The position numbers and the translations under genes were made by a program. A stretch of DNA of 62,000 nucleotides. Source: Symbiodinium natans. Its lineage: Eukaryota; Sar; Dinophyceae; Suessiales; Symbiodiniaceae. Of the stretch, positions 48,483 to 58,379 are shown in pieces (position 1 is the first letter of the stretch; every line of letters begins with the position of its first letter). Where the stretch lies: positions 632,501 through 694,500 of the forward strand of contig CAJNDS010002657.1 in the NCBI GenBank assembly GCA_905221605.1, given 5' to 3'. The notes under the pieces were generated by a model that was given only the letters and a program-made list of their open reading frames with translations, ran no database searches and was not told the origin of the DNA.

Positions 48483-48592
48483 GTGACTTCTGCTCCCTGG
48501 CCTCGATATCAGCCACAAAACAGCACAAAGCCCACAAACTCTGAACCCTGCCTCTCGATCATTGTGTATTCTGGAACCCAGATACCATAGGG

Positions 48593-48690
48593 ATTATAGT
48601 ATTATAGTATTATAGTATTATAGTATTATAGTATTATAGTATTATAGTATTATAGTATTATAGTATTATAGTATTATAGTATTATAGTAT
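48593..48690. repeat. 8-bp minisatellite (attatagt)
   Basis: About 12 perfect tandem octamers, flanked by gggatt on the left and atccc on the right. This resembles expansion at the tip of a small inverted repeat. Confidence 0.92.
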
Positions 48691-49008
48691 CCCAACTTTA
48701 GGGTTCGTTTGGTCGCCAGGGTTAAAAAAAAACCCCTAAACGCTAAACCTCCTAATCCCTGAACCCAAAACCCTTTTATTCCTAGGTTCCCCTCGGGCCG
48801 CGCTGCCTATTACATCGTATCTTGAAGCCGCCTTCAGGTCCACCCCAACATACGTAAAGACCAACTGGCTTTCGGGAACCTATCGAAGTTTGGTGTTTCG
48901 GGTTTAGGGTTCCGGGTTTAGGGTTTAAGGAGCATGTTCCAGAGACGATCTGTTCTTGATCGAACTGGTGCGGGTGTAAGTTTGGGTGGCTCGGGCATAG
49001 GGTTTCGG

Positions 49009-49160
49009 GTTCGCGCTCTCTCCCTCGCTCTCTCTCTCTCTCCCCCTCACTCTCTCTGCCTCTCTGTCTCTCTGTCTGTCTGTCTGTCTGTCTGTCAATC
49101 TCTCTCTCTCTCTCTGTCTCTCTCTGTCTCTGTCTCTGTGTATGTCTCTGTCTTTGTCTC
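49009..49160. repeat. CT-rich microsatellite (tctc, tctg, ctgt)
   Basis: Pyrimidine-rich tetranucleotide and dinucleotide runs, in three phases. Reading frames are Ser/Leu/Val repeats only. Confidence 0.9.
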
Positions 49161-49445
49161 AGGGTGGGGGGTGGTGCTCGAACCCCCGCTTCAAACCTAA
49201 ACCCTTAGCCCTGTAACCCTAAGCCTTGCTATTTCCCCTAAAGCCCCAAACCCTAAAACCCGAAACCTTCAACCCTAAACGCCCCCTAATAGGCCCCTAA
49301 GCCCGACATCCCTAAACCCTAAACCCCTACGTCCTCCTACATCCCGAAAACCCCAATCCCCTAAGCCCCCTACATCCCGAAACCCCTAAACCCCCAAGCC
49401 CTAAACCCCTAAACCCTAAGCCCTAAACCCTAGACCGTCCCCTCC

Positions 49446-49505
49446 TTCCCTTCGCACGTTGCGTCCTGGAGGTATGCGCTCTGACAGGAATGAGGCGATG
49501 ATGCA
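49446..49505 (+). CDS. Candidate exon
   Basis: Reads SLRTLRPGGMRSDRNEAMMQ and ends CAG|GCAGGC, a possible GC donor. A CCCTAAA-type patch precedes it and TTTAGGG-type repeats follow, the usual exon setting. Could belong to the gene starting at 46,989. Confidence 0.35.
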
Positions 49506-49599
49506 GGCAGGCGTAGGGTTCAGGGTTGAGGGTTTAGGGTTGAGGGGTTCAGAGGTTCGGGTGGGGGGTTAGGAGGTACCCAAATAATCCTTTCAAGGG

Positions 49600-49625
49600 T
49601 ATATATATATATATATATATATATA
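49600..49625. repeat. (TA)n microsatellite
   Basis: About 13 TA dinucleotides between a gggt/aggc pair. Confidence 0.9.
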
Positions 49626-50264
49626 AGGCCTGATAATTCCCTCATTCCCCACGAAGAAGCAGGGTTTGTTTGGTTGAGAGAGTGCAGGGGTGTTTGGGTC
49701 TAGGTTTGAGCCTCGGACCTGAGATGCAGGCGCCCCTCTATTTACTATAAAAGAAAGGCATCGACCCTAAACCTGAAGGTGTCATGGGCTGTCACTTAGA
49801 GTTTTTTTTTGGGAGGGGGGGGGGGGGCATAGTAAGTAGGTACAAAATCGAGTGACAAGCTCCCGAAACAGGACCCTAGAGTTTTACAAGTGATCGAAGA
49901 AGACCTTACTTGGGGTCATCCTGTTAAGACGCCTACTGAATAACCACAAAACAAGTCTCCCTAAGCCCTAAACCCCGATCATCGAATTTGTAGGTATAGA
50001 GCCCCTTAGTCGCCTAAAGGGGGGTCCGGTGTGGGTCTCCTAGAACGCTCTGCAACCCTTCCATGAGGGTTGCATCTGTCGTACTGGTGGTGAGAACAGC
50101 AGTTTCTCTCGCAATTATAGCCCCACTTGAAACTACCCATGAATTTTCAAGTAGCCCCGTCCCCTCCTCACATAAAAAGAGGCAATCAGCAAACAAATGC
50201 TGACCATACTTTTTCGTACGAATGATTGAACAGAACAACAAAAGTAGCCCTCAATGTCTACATG

Positions 50265-50365
50265 TTGGGATGTACCCCCTTCTACTAGCAGTCCTTAATT
50301 GGGATTATAATGGGTAGCACTATAGTCCCCATTAAGGACTGTTAGCATAAGGGAGAACATCCCAA
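50265..50365. mobile_element. MITE-like inverted-repeat element, family A, copy 3
   Basis: Ends ttgggatgtacccccttct and aagggagaacatcccaa, inner pair cagtccttaatt/attaaggactg. Immediately upstream of the EF-hand exon. Best evidence, with copies 1 and 2, that this is a dispersed family. Confidence 0.68.
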
Positions 50366-50395
50366 TACTCACATGTCGTTCAGCCAGCAACACAG

Positions 50396-50443
50396 GAGCT
50401 GTTTCGATTGCACGACCTCAATGCCAACGGCACCCTCGAAGAG
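50396..50443 (+). CDS. EF-hand exon
   Basis: After cacag, reads ELFRLHDLNANGTLEE: entering helix ELFRLH and loop D1-N3-N5-G6-T7-L8, a near-canonical EF-hand start. Loop positions 11-12 would come from the next exon. A likely next exon reads MLIDTLTSRQK (50,546-50,578, after ttcag, before gtgaag). If the gtgaag is not a donor, a stop follows at 50,585. Confidence 0.6.
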
Positions 50444-50545
50444 GCCCGGTGCCTTTTGATTTGGGTGGATGTAGGCTTTTAGAAGCTAAACCCCTAAACC
50501 CTAAACCCTAAACCCTAAATCCTAAACCCTGTATGGCAATTTCAG

Positions 50546-50587
50546 ATGCTGATCGACACCCTGACTTCTCGGCAAAAGGTGAAGTAG
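50546..50587 (+). CDS. Candidate exon after the EF-hand exon
   Basis: After tttcag, reads MLIDTLTSRQKVK then tag. Either the last exon of a short calcium-binding protein, or an exon ending at AAG|GTGAAG. Phase 0 with the EF-hand exon. Confidence 0.45.
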   Translation: MLIDTLTSRQKVK

Positions 50588-50799
50588 GTTACGCGAAGCT
50601 CAAAAGAAGCGGACGGGCTTCGAAACATGGAGAGCCCAGAAGCCCTAACACAGTATTTTTTTCACCTAACCTATGAGGATATGGGGCTTAGGGTTTAGAG
50701 TTTGTAGGGACCCCCAAAAGGACATCCAAGAAGGAACGTAGACCAACTGTAAGCCCTTTACGCCTTATCCCGTAAAAGCTCTCTAAGCCCTATGCCGAA

Positions 50800-51365
50800 A
50801 CCCTAAACCCTAAACCCTAAACCCTAAACCCTAAACCCTAAACCCTAAACCTTAAACCCTAAACCCTAAACCCTAAACCCTAAACCCTAAACCTTAAACC
50901 CTAAACCCTAAACCCGAAACCCTATACACCCTAAACCCTAAACCCTAAGCCCTAAACCCCAAACCCAAAACCCGAACCCTAAACCCTAAACCCTAAACCC
51001 CAAACCCGAAACCCTAAACCCTAAACCCTGAACCGTACAAACTCGACCAACTCCCAGGCCCTATGTTTCAAGTGACTAAACCTTGTTAGGCCGGTTGAGC
51101 CCAAAGAAACTACAAGCCCTTCAGACATTAGAAACCCTCGAAACCCTATAACCAAAACCCTGAACCCCAAGCCCGATAAGCCCTGTAATAGCCCCAGAAC
51201 CCCAACACCCTAAGCCTTACGCTCTAAACCCTAAACCCTGAACCCAAAACCCTAAACCCTAAGCCTGACACTCTGAACCCTAAACCCTAAACCCTAAACC
51301 CTACACCCTAAACCCTAAACCCTAAACCTTAAACCCTAAACCCTGAACCCGAAACCCTAAACCCC
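50800..51365. repeat. CCCTAAA arrays, three blocks
   Basis: 50,800-51,040 (about 33 heptamers with variants accttaa, cccgaaa, cccaaaa), a degenerate middle, and 51,220-51,365. Variants are dispersed singly rather than in blocks. Confidence 0.9.
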
Positions 51366-51890
51366 AAATCATCCTGTACCCTATGTCTGGCTGCCGTTGG
51401 CACTTTGGCTCGTAGGGGGGCACGTTCCCCAACGTCTGCGCCAGGCGTGGGAGGGCCGCTTGATCTTTCTAATATAAGCGCCTCAATAATTAGAATAGGG
51501 TTTGTGGGTTTTGGGTTTAGGGTATAGTATATTTACATAGGGACCCTGAGGGAATATTCTACTTAGAAGCTCTTATGACCTAGTACGTAAGTCTACTTCG
51601 TATCCCCTCGCTACCCGACTATAATCGCCATATCCCACCTTACTAGCCCTACTTACTAAGTCAAAAGGGCTTCCAAGTGAGAGGGGTGTCCAGGGTGTAT
51701 TATTCAGGTTTTAGGGGCTGCAACACCTTTAGTAGGGTCCAGGGTCCTCAGACTTGAAGGTGTTTAGGGTTGGCAGAGTCTAGGGGGGATAGGGTCCGTC
51801 CTTTGCAGGGAAAATGGGAAGTTGTCTTACCGGTATGAGGGGGGTCAAGGGTTTAAGTCCATCATTCCCAAGAACGAAATAGGTAAACCA
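51366..51890. other. Spacer
   Basis: No supported exon, array or inverted repeat. Confidence 0.4.
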
Positions 51891-51892
51891 TA

Positions 51893-52112
51893 ACCCTAAA
51901 CCCTAAACCCTAAACCCTAAACCCTAAACCCTAAACCCTAAACCCTAAACCCTAAACCCTAAACCCTAAACCCTAAACCCTAAAACTAAACCCTAAACCC
52001 TAAACCCTAAACCCTAAACCCTAAACCCTAAACCCTAAACCCTAAACCCTAAACCCTAAACCCTAAACCTTAAACCCTAAACCCTAACCCCTAACCCCTA
52101 AACCCTAACCCA
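51893..52112. repeat. CCCTAAA array
   Basis: About 30 heptamers with one deletion (aaactaaac) and ccctaac variants at the end. Confidence 0.93.
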
Positions 52113-52674
52113 GGCGAAGAAGGTGTCCCCCCCAGCCGGCGTTTTGGAACCAACGAAGATGCGGTCGAAACCTGGCAAGCTTGGGACTTCCAGATTTAGA
52201 GCTACGGGACTTCTTCACTAGGGTTTAGAGATTAGTTCCCTAAACCCTAAATTAACCCTAAACCCTAGGCCCTAAGCCCTAAACCCTAAAGATTTAGGTT
52301 TTTGGGTTGGGTTCAGGGTTTTCGGTTTGAGGACTTAGCGCTTAATGCTCAGGGGTTGGTTTGTACGCGCATGAAAGAAATGTGTACCCAAGGATCACCC
52401 CTTAAAATGCATGCAAAGCGTGTGTGTGTGTGTGTGTCTACCGATATATACATATATAGTATGTATGTATGTGTTTGTACCATTGCTTTGTGTACAAGAA
52501 AGCCTTACAACGCCCGCAGGCAAACTCACCAAAGGTAGCAGGAAGGTACCAGAAAGTCTCTAAATCCCTTAACACGAAGAACACAACTCTAAAGCCTCCC
52601 TTTCCACCCCCCCTCTCCCCCAAACAAAAACACAAACACCCTAGACCCTAAACCCTACAACCCGAAACCCTCAA

Positions 52675-52786
52675 CCCTAAACCTAAACCCTAAACCCTAA
52701 ACCCTAAACCCTAAACCCTAAACCCTAAACCCTAAACCCTAAACCCTAAACCCTAAACCCTAAACCCTAAACCCTAAACCCTAAGC
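52675..52786. repeat. CCCTAAA array upstream of an exon
   Basis: About 15 perfect heptamers ending 16 bp before the acceptor of the exon at 52,803. Confidence 0.93.
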
Positions 52787-52802
52787 AACCCAACCTCCAC
52801 AG

Positions 52803-52863
52803 GGCCTGTGCCTTCCTGGCCGCCGCTGTCCTGGGCGTCGACGGCCTGGACTTGCGCACTGAG
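52803..52863 (+). CDS. Candidate hydrophobic exon, possible glycosyltransferase-like gene
   Basis: After tccacag, in phase G|GCC, reads ACAFLAAAVLGVDGLDLRTE and ends GAG|GTGAGG, a strong GT donor. ACAFLAAAVLGV could be a signal or membrane segment. CCCTAAA before, TTAATAAGGG/TTTAGGG after. Confidence 0.55.
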
Positions 52864-52894
52864 GTGAGGCCCACAGGCCCCCCAGGGTGTGCGG

Positions 52895-53085
52895 GGTTTA
52901 AGGGTTAATAAGGGTGAATAAGGGTTAATAAGGGTTAATAGGGGTTAATAAGGGATAATCAGGGTTAATAAGGGTTGAAGGGTTTAAGGGTTTAGGGTTT
53001 AAGGGTTTGAAGGGTTTAAAGGGTTTCAGGGTTTTCGCTTTTAGGGTTTAAGGGTGTAGGGTTTAGGGTTGCAGAACCCCGAGTT
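52895..53085. repeat. taagggttaa variant array passing into tttaaggg/tttaggg
   Basis: Six to seven copies of a decamer aagggttaat followed by tttaaggg octamers and tttaggg. Local amplification of telomere-like variants in the 5' part of the intron. Confidence 0.85.
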
Positions 53086-53384
53086 TCCTTCCACCGTGCC
53101 CCAATTCGGGCCGGACTGCGACTCGTAGGTAGGATTTGTTTCCCTTCCTAGCGTGCTAGGGAGGGTTTAGGGAACCCCTAAACCCTGAACCTTAAACCCT
53201 ACACCCTAAACCCTAAACCCTAAAGTCGTTTCGGGTATAGGGCATAAGAGCAGTGGTTAGGGTTCAGGGCTTAGGGTTGAGGTTTTAGTGTTTTAGGGGG
53301 ACGTGGTGGACAGGAGATCGATTCCAGGGATGCGTGTTCGAGATTGCCATGCTCGAAACCTGGCCAGGCATCAGATGCAGACTA

Positions 53385-53490
53385 AACCCTGAACCCTGAA
53401 CCCTGAACCCTGAACCCTAAACCCTAAACCCTAAACCCTAAACCCTAAACCCTAAACCCTAAACCCTAAACCCTAAACCCTAAACCCTAA
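53385..53490. repeat. ccctgaa block then CCCTAAA array
   Basis: Four ccctgaa heptamers in a row followed by about ten ccctaaa heptamers. Confidence 0.9.
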
Positions 53491-53540
53491 ACTCCGAACC
53501 TGATACGCTCTGAAGGGTTGATCGGGTGGTGGACATTGTA

Positions 53541-53580
53541 GGGAAGGGGTATCCCAACCAGATGGGGCCGATCATGGCAG
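53541..53580 (+). CDS. Weak candidate exon
   Basis: After attgtag, followed by ggtgggg. Reads GRGIPTRWGRSWQ in phase 0 or VGKGYPNQMGPIMA in another frame. Placed like an exon between CCCTAAA (53,385-53,490) and TTTAGGG (53,601-53,675), but the frame is undecided. Confidence 0.3.
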
Positions 53581-54044
53581 GGTGGGGAGTTCCGAATTGG
53601 AGTTTAGGGTTAAGGGTTTAGGGTTTCGGGTTAAGGGTTTAGGGTTTAGGTTTAAGGGTTTAGGGTTCAGGGTTTAGAGTCCAGGTGTACCTTACATAAC
53701 AAAGGCTTCTGCAAGGGGGTGCAGGACTAGGCTTTCTAACGGAGCATACGGGAGAAATTGCCCGCTTGAGCTTGCCGCAGCGGGTAAATGGCAGCATCTA
53801 ACTGGGCATTTCCAAAATCGGGGTACCCCGTGTTTACCCCCCAGAGTAGTATAATCCTCATTCTAGGAGCCCCCCCAGAAGTCCTTATGGGGAAGGAGCT
53901 TGGCACATTCTTCAGCTTAGCCCTGGACCCGCAGGCCATAAGAGCTTTGAGCTTGAAGGTTTTCGGGTTTGGGAATTTTGGGTCAAGAAGCCCTACCTCA
54001 GCTTGACGGTGAAAACCCTGCCCACATATTTGTTTATGCCTTAG

Positions 54045-54134
54045 GGCGCTGCACCGCCTGCTAAGGAGAAGCAGCCGTTGGGCACCAGCTTTAACAAGAA
54101 GAACTACTGGACGATGAATGCCGTTATCAACAAG
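54045..54134 (+). CDS. Glycosyltransferase-like exon
   Basis: After ccttag, reads GAAPPAKEKQPLGTSFNKKN, then YWTMNAVINK, ending AAG|GCGGGT (GC donor). Joined in phase 0 to the exon at 54,333 it gives NAVINK-AYADRWGYAFTLATPEA, which resembles the nucleotide-sugar transferase pattern NK..YA..wGY.f (GT34/GMA12-MNN10 type). Confidence 0.58.
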
Positions 54135-54332
54135 GCGGGTGCCCTGTGCTCCTCTCTTCCAGAGCCCTGAACCCCTAAAGCCTAGCCGAAGCCCCCTAAA
54201 CCCCCCTAAACCTTAACTTGAAAACCCGAAGCCCCAGTTAGGGTTTAGGGTTTAGGGTTTAGGGTTTAGGATTTAGGGTTAGGGTTAACCCCCCTAAACC
54301 TCCAACAGCCTAGAAGCTAAAGCCCCTCGCAG

Positions 54333-54401
54333 GCCTATGCCGATCGCTGGGGCTACGCCTTCACCCTTGCGACCCCTGAGGCTCACGGCCAGAGCCGCCA
54401 G
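54333..54401 (+). CDS. Glycosyltransferase-like exon
   Basis: After ctcgcag, reads AYADRWGYAFTLATPEAHGQ, then SRQ. See the preceding exon for the family pattern. TTTAGGG array follows (54,410-54,563). Confidence 0.6.
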
Positions 54402-54409
54402 CCTTCAGT

Positions 54410-54563
54410 TCAGGGTTTAGGGTTTAGGGTTTAGGGTTTAGGGTTTAGGGTTTAGGGTTTAGGGTTTAGGGTTTAGGGTTTAGGGTTTAGGGTGTAGGGT
54501 GTAGGGTGTAGGGTGTAGGGTGTAGGGTTTAGGGTTTAGGGTTTAGGGTTTAGGGTTTAGGGT
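54410..54563. repeat. TTTAGGG array with a tgtaggg block
   Basis: About 11 tttaggg, then five consecutive tgtaggg, then tttaggg again: a clear block of a homogenised variant. Confidence 0.93.
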
Positions 54564-54574
54564 TGGCATTCAGA

Positions 54575-54745
54575 GTGTTTGGGGCTTATAGGGTTTATGG
54601 GGTGTATAGGGGTTTATAGGGGTTTATCGGGTTTATAGGGTTTATGGGGTTTACAGGGGTTTATAGGGGTTTATAGGGGTTTATGGGGTGTATAGGGGTT
54701 TGTAGGGGTATGGGGTTTATAGGGTTTATGGGGTTTACAGGGTTT
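54575..54745. repeat. gggtttata-type variant array
   Basis: Repeats of tttatagggg and tttatgggg following the telomere-like array. The minus strand gives a Pro/Lys/Tyr/Thr repeat frame, which I do not accept as coding. Confidence 0.85.
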
Positions 54746-54749
54746 CTTT

Positions 54750-56180
54750 GGTGGGTTAGAGAGAATGGGTTTATCGTCCGTAGTGCTTATAGGGCATAGG
54801 GGATAGGGCTTGCGGAGGTGCGCTAGTTGTCGGGATTGTGCTATTGAAAGTCTTGGTAGTGAATCGGGAACGTTTAGCGGAAGCTTCGAAGTCAAATAAG
54901 TGATCGTTACCCTTCTATGGGCAGCGAAATCCCAACCATTTTTTCTGCTGGGGAGCTAGCTGGACATGCAAGCCTACCTTTAACCTTCCAACCCCTAACC
55001 CTAAGCCTGGCGGGTTGGAGAGGGGTTAGTGCGCAGTGCTTGCTGAGGGGTTTCGGGTTCAGGGGTTCAAATGTTTGTTTTTCTTGGGCAGCTTATATCT
55101 CTACTCCTCTAACATGGGGAGTGATAAGGGGATGATTTTGTTGATTCGTTGGGCTCCTGCAACATGTCCCCTGGCCTGGTTCAAGTGTAGTCGGAAAAGT
55201 CATCTTTCTTTGGCTTGAGGACTTAGAAGCTCTTGTGACTTGGGAGGCATCGCTTTTAAACCCGATTATAATCCCCATAGCCCACCTTACTAACCCTAAA
55301 CCCTAAAGCCTAAACCCTACACCCTAAACCCGAAACCCAAAACCCCGAACCCTAAACCCTAAACCCTAAACCCCAAACCCCAAACCCCAAAACCTTTACC
55401 CTAAAGCCTAAACCCTGAATCCTAAACCCTAAACCCTACTAAGTCAAAAATCTTCCAAGGAGACGTGACAAAGAGCCCGGCCAACAGCTGGCCCCTTGCG
55501 CTCGCACTTGGGAAATCTCGACTGGAAGCACTTCGCGTTAGGGCACCGTGAACCCTAAACCCTAAACCCTAAACCCCAAACCCTAAACTCTAAACCCCCC
55601 CTCATCATGCCATTCGGTGTTCAGATGGTCTACTGCAATCCCTAAACCAGAGCTTTAGGGTTTAGGTTTTAGGGTTAAGGGTTCCGGGTTGAGGGTTTAG
55701 GGTTTAGGGTTGAGTGTTCGGGGTTCAGGGTTTAGGGTTCAGGTTTAGTGTTCTGACAGCGTCTCTGAGTTTGATTTGAAGCCTTAAACCCTAAAGGCCT
55801 TGCAGCCCGAAAACCCTTGAGCCCCTTACAGCCTTAAACCCCTGCAACCCCAAAAGCCTGGGTTTAGGGTTTACGTTTTAGGGTTTAGGAAGTAGGGTTT
55901 AGGGTTTAGGGTTCAGGGTAAACCCCTGAACTCCTTACACCCTTAAACCCCTAAAAGCCCTGAAAAACCTTAAGCCCTAACCCCAAAACCCTAAAAAACC
56001 CTAAAACCGTAAACCCTGAAAAGCCCTAAACCCCTAAAACCCGGAAAAGCCCTCAGCCCTAAAGCCCTTGTAGCTCCAAAAGCCCTAAACCCCTAACACC
56101 CTACACACCCTACGAACCCTAAAAAACCCTAAAAATGCCCTAAACACCCTAAAAACCCCAAACCCTGAAAAGCCCTGGAG
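54750..56180. other. Intron or spacer with many degenerate CCCTAAA units
   Basis: Telomere-like patches at 55,290-55,435, 55,555-55,590, 55,665-55,740, 55,860-55,920 and 55,960-56,180, mostly degenerate, with ccctaaaa octamers dominating the last. No supported exon. Confidence 0.5.
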
Positions 56181-56184
56181 CAAG

Positions 56185-56270
56185 GTACCGGGTGCCCTTT
56201 CTTCATGAGCGCCTGCAGGCAGCAGATGCACGCACCCCGGCCCAGCCGACCACGTACCAGCATCCAAGGA
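56185..56270 (+). CDS. Candidate exon of the glycosyltransferase-like gene
   Basis: After gcaag(g), reads YRVPFLHERLQAADARTPAQ, then PTTYQHPRMF and a stop at 56,268-56,270. It could end earlier at CTGCAG|GCAGCA (56,218). CCCTAAA-type repeats precede and TTTAGGG-type repeats follow. Confidence 0.45.
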
Positions 56271-56623
56271 TGTTTTGACATGAGTTGAGGGGCGGGGTGG
56301 AGGGTTTGATAGGGTTTAGGGTTTAGGGTTGAGGGTTGAGGGTTGAGGGTTGATGGGTGAGGGTTGAGGGTTTAGAGCTTTTAGTTTAGAGTTTAGGGTT
56401 CAAGGTTTAGAGTTTAGGGCTTGACTTTCAGGGTTTAGGATTTAGGGGCCCGGTGAAGAGGGAGCCTCGCTTTGTTGGAACAACCTCATCTCCAAACAAC
56501 CTAAGCCCTACATCTGAAGCCCTAAAACGCGGACCCTGAGGCTTTGAGGGCTCTTGTTTCAGGCTTTGGGTGTATGGGATTGACCCAAAGCTATACAAAA
56601 CTCGTGAGGCCGTATTGAACCCT

Positions 56624-56735
56624 GAGCACTGAACCCTGAACCCTGAACCCTGAACCCTGAACCCTGAACCCTGAACCCTGAACCCTGAACCCTGAACCCT
56701 GAACCCTAAACCCTAAACCCTAAACCCTAAACCCA
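56624..56735. repeat. ccctgaa array switching to ccctaaa
   Basis: Eleven to twelve ccctgaa heptamers followed by four to five ccctaaa. The sharpest example of a homogeneous variant block. Confidence 0.93.
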
Positions 56736-56772
56736 ACGGGTAGACTCCTGTGCCAATGGCCTTGAGGCAAAG

Positions 56773-56817
56773 AGAAGTGCGGCTGGATCATGTACATGGA
56801 CATCTGGCAGCGCAAAG
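56773..56817 (+). CDS. Candidate exon, possible DxD-like region
   Basis: One frame reads KEKCGWIMYMDIWQRKE. WIMYMD resembles the strand before the DxD metal site of glycosyltransferases, but the second D is missing and another frame is equally open (LRQREVRLDHVHGHLAAQRE). CCCTAAA before, TTTAGGG after. Confidence 0.35.
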
Positions 56818-57187
56818 AGAGGGTTTGGGGTTCGGGGTTTAGGGTTTGGGGTTTAGGGCCAAAGCGGCTCGATTCGGGAGTTTTGGAGGTACTTAAGATC
56901 TCCCAACCTGAGCCCAACCAAGAGTAACTTATTTTCTCAAGACAAGGAGGTTAGGGTTGAGGGTTTATTGTTTTATTGTTTAGAGTTAAGGGGGGGGCTA
57001 TGTTCCCGAACTTGAAATTCATTGGCTTATGTAAGCTTCGGGGGTTAGGGCTTGATGTAAATGATGGTTCTTGGGCACTTCAAGCTATAAGGGAATACAC
57101 GGTATAAGAGACCCAGCAACAGGCCTCACAGCTAAATCACCTCCTTTGTCCCTTCTTGAAGGGGCGAGATTCTGGAGATTATTCTAG

Positions 57188-57365
57188 ATCCCTAAACCCT
57201 AAACCCAAAACCCTAAACCCTAAACCCTAAACCTGAACGAACCCTGAACCCTGAACCCTGAACCCTGAACCCTGAACCCTCAACCCTAAACCCTAAACCC
57301 TAAAACCTAGACCCTGAACCCTGAACCCTACACCCTAAACCCTACACCCTAAACCCTAATCCCTA
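57188..57365. repeat. Mixed ccctaaa/ccctgaa array
   Basis: ccctaaa, then six ccctgaa, then ccctaaa and ccctaca, ending just before the exon at 57,382. Confidence 0.9.
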
Positions 57366-57381
57366 CTCCCTTCGCTCCGAG

Positions 57382-57471
57382 GATTCCACAGCCTACTTCA
57401 AAGATCACAGCGTCCCACTGTCCAAGTATCTGGATGGCCTCTTCAAGGATCAGCCCTTGAACCCAAGAACA
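57382..57471 (+). CDS. Candidate exon, unknown or glycosyltransferase-like gene
   Basis: After gctccgag, reads DSTAYFKDHSVPLSKYLDGL, then FKDQPLNPRT, ending ACAG|GCAGGC (possible GC donor). Good globular composition. TTTAGGG follows from 57,481. Confidence 0.52.
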
Positions 57472-57499
57472 GGCAGGCTCAGGGTTTAGGGTTTCGGGC

Positions 57500-58140
57500 T
57501 TTAGGGTCACGCAAGCGAATTTTTCCTGGCAACCACCCTCGGTGATCGTATTTGAAGTGGTCGTATTCTAGCACTGCTATTGATCGGATCCCTAGTATTT
57601 TCAGAATTGTTCGTACACTCTCCCATATTGCATGGTTGACATTTTGCATTTGTGCCACAAAAAACAATAATGTATCATCTAAATTTCCACTTGAAGTAGC
57701 ATTTGATAATTCACTTCTTTGATATGAAACTCTGACTATTTTTTCTTTTGTTTTTTGATTTTTCTCTCACTTGTGCAGAAGTCGAACCAGATTTTGTTTA
57801 ATGTTTTTTCCATATACATACACCAGTTAGTTGCCGATTTCCAAATGGATGATCTTCATTTGTATATCCTTACCTTAAAAAGCAGCACAAAAAACACAAA
57901 GCAAATTCAAATTCGCCTTAAACAACTTGTTTAAAGTGACATGTGACAATGAAAGGACAAAAAGGAAAACATTTAATATACGACTTAACTTCCAAATGTG
58001 TGGTAACAACATTCATAGTTTCAGGTTGTCAAAATTATGGTCCCTTTTGGGGTACCCTGAATATGAGGTGCCGCATTATACTCGGGATCCAAAAAGGGAC
58101 CATCATTTTGACGACCACCCAAATGCCTGAGATTCCTCGT
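57500..58140. other. AT-rich segment with an inverted-repeat element
   Basis: About 640 bp, much richer in A/T than the surroundings, largely repeat-free, no supported frame. It contains the family I element at 58,024-58,116. Confidence 0.55.
58024..58116. mobile_element. MITE-like inverted-repeat element, family I
   Basis: Arms ggttgtcaaaattatggtcc (from 58,024) and gggaccatcattttgacgacc (to 58,116) pair over about 27 bp with a few mismatches. Confidence 0.68.
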
Positions 58141-58250
58141 TTATGGTTGGTTCGGGTTTAGGGTTTAATTCGGGTTTAGGGTTTAGGGTTTAGGGTTTAG
58201 GGTTCCATGTTTGTGGCCTTGTCTAGTAGTTGGATGTGTTGTCCTTTGTT

Positions 58251-58326
58251 ATGAACAAGAGGAAGAAAGACAAGGAGCCACGCATTCAAATGTTTCCAAT
58301 GAAGAATATCAACCAAGCAACGGATA
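58251..58326 (+). CDS. Weak candidate exon
   Basis: Reads MNKRKKDKEPRIQMFPMKNI, then NQATD. A basic, natural-looking stretch, but lacking clear splice sites. Confidence 0.25.
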
Positions 58327-58379
58327 GGGGTTTAGGGCCGTTAGGAGTTCAAGGGTTTAGTGTTTAGGGCGATTGGTTC

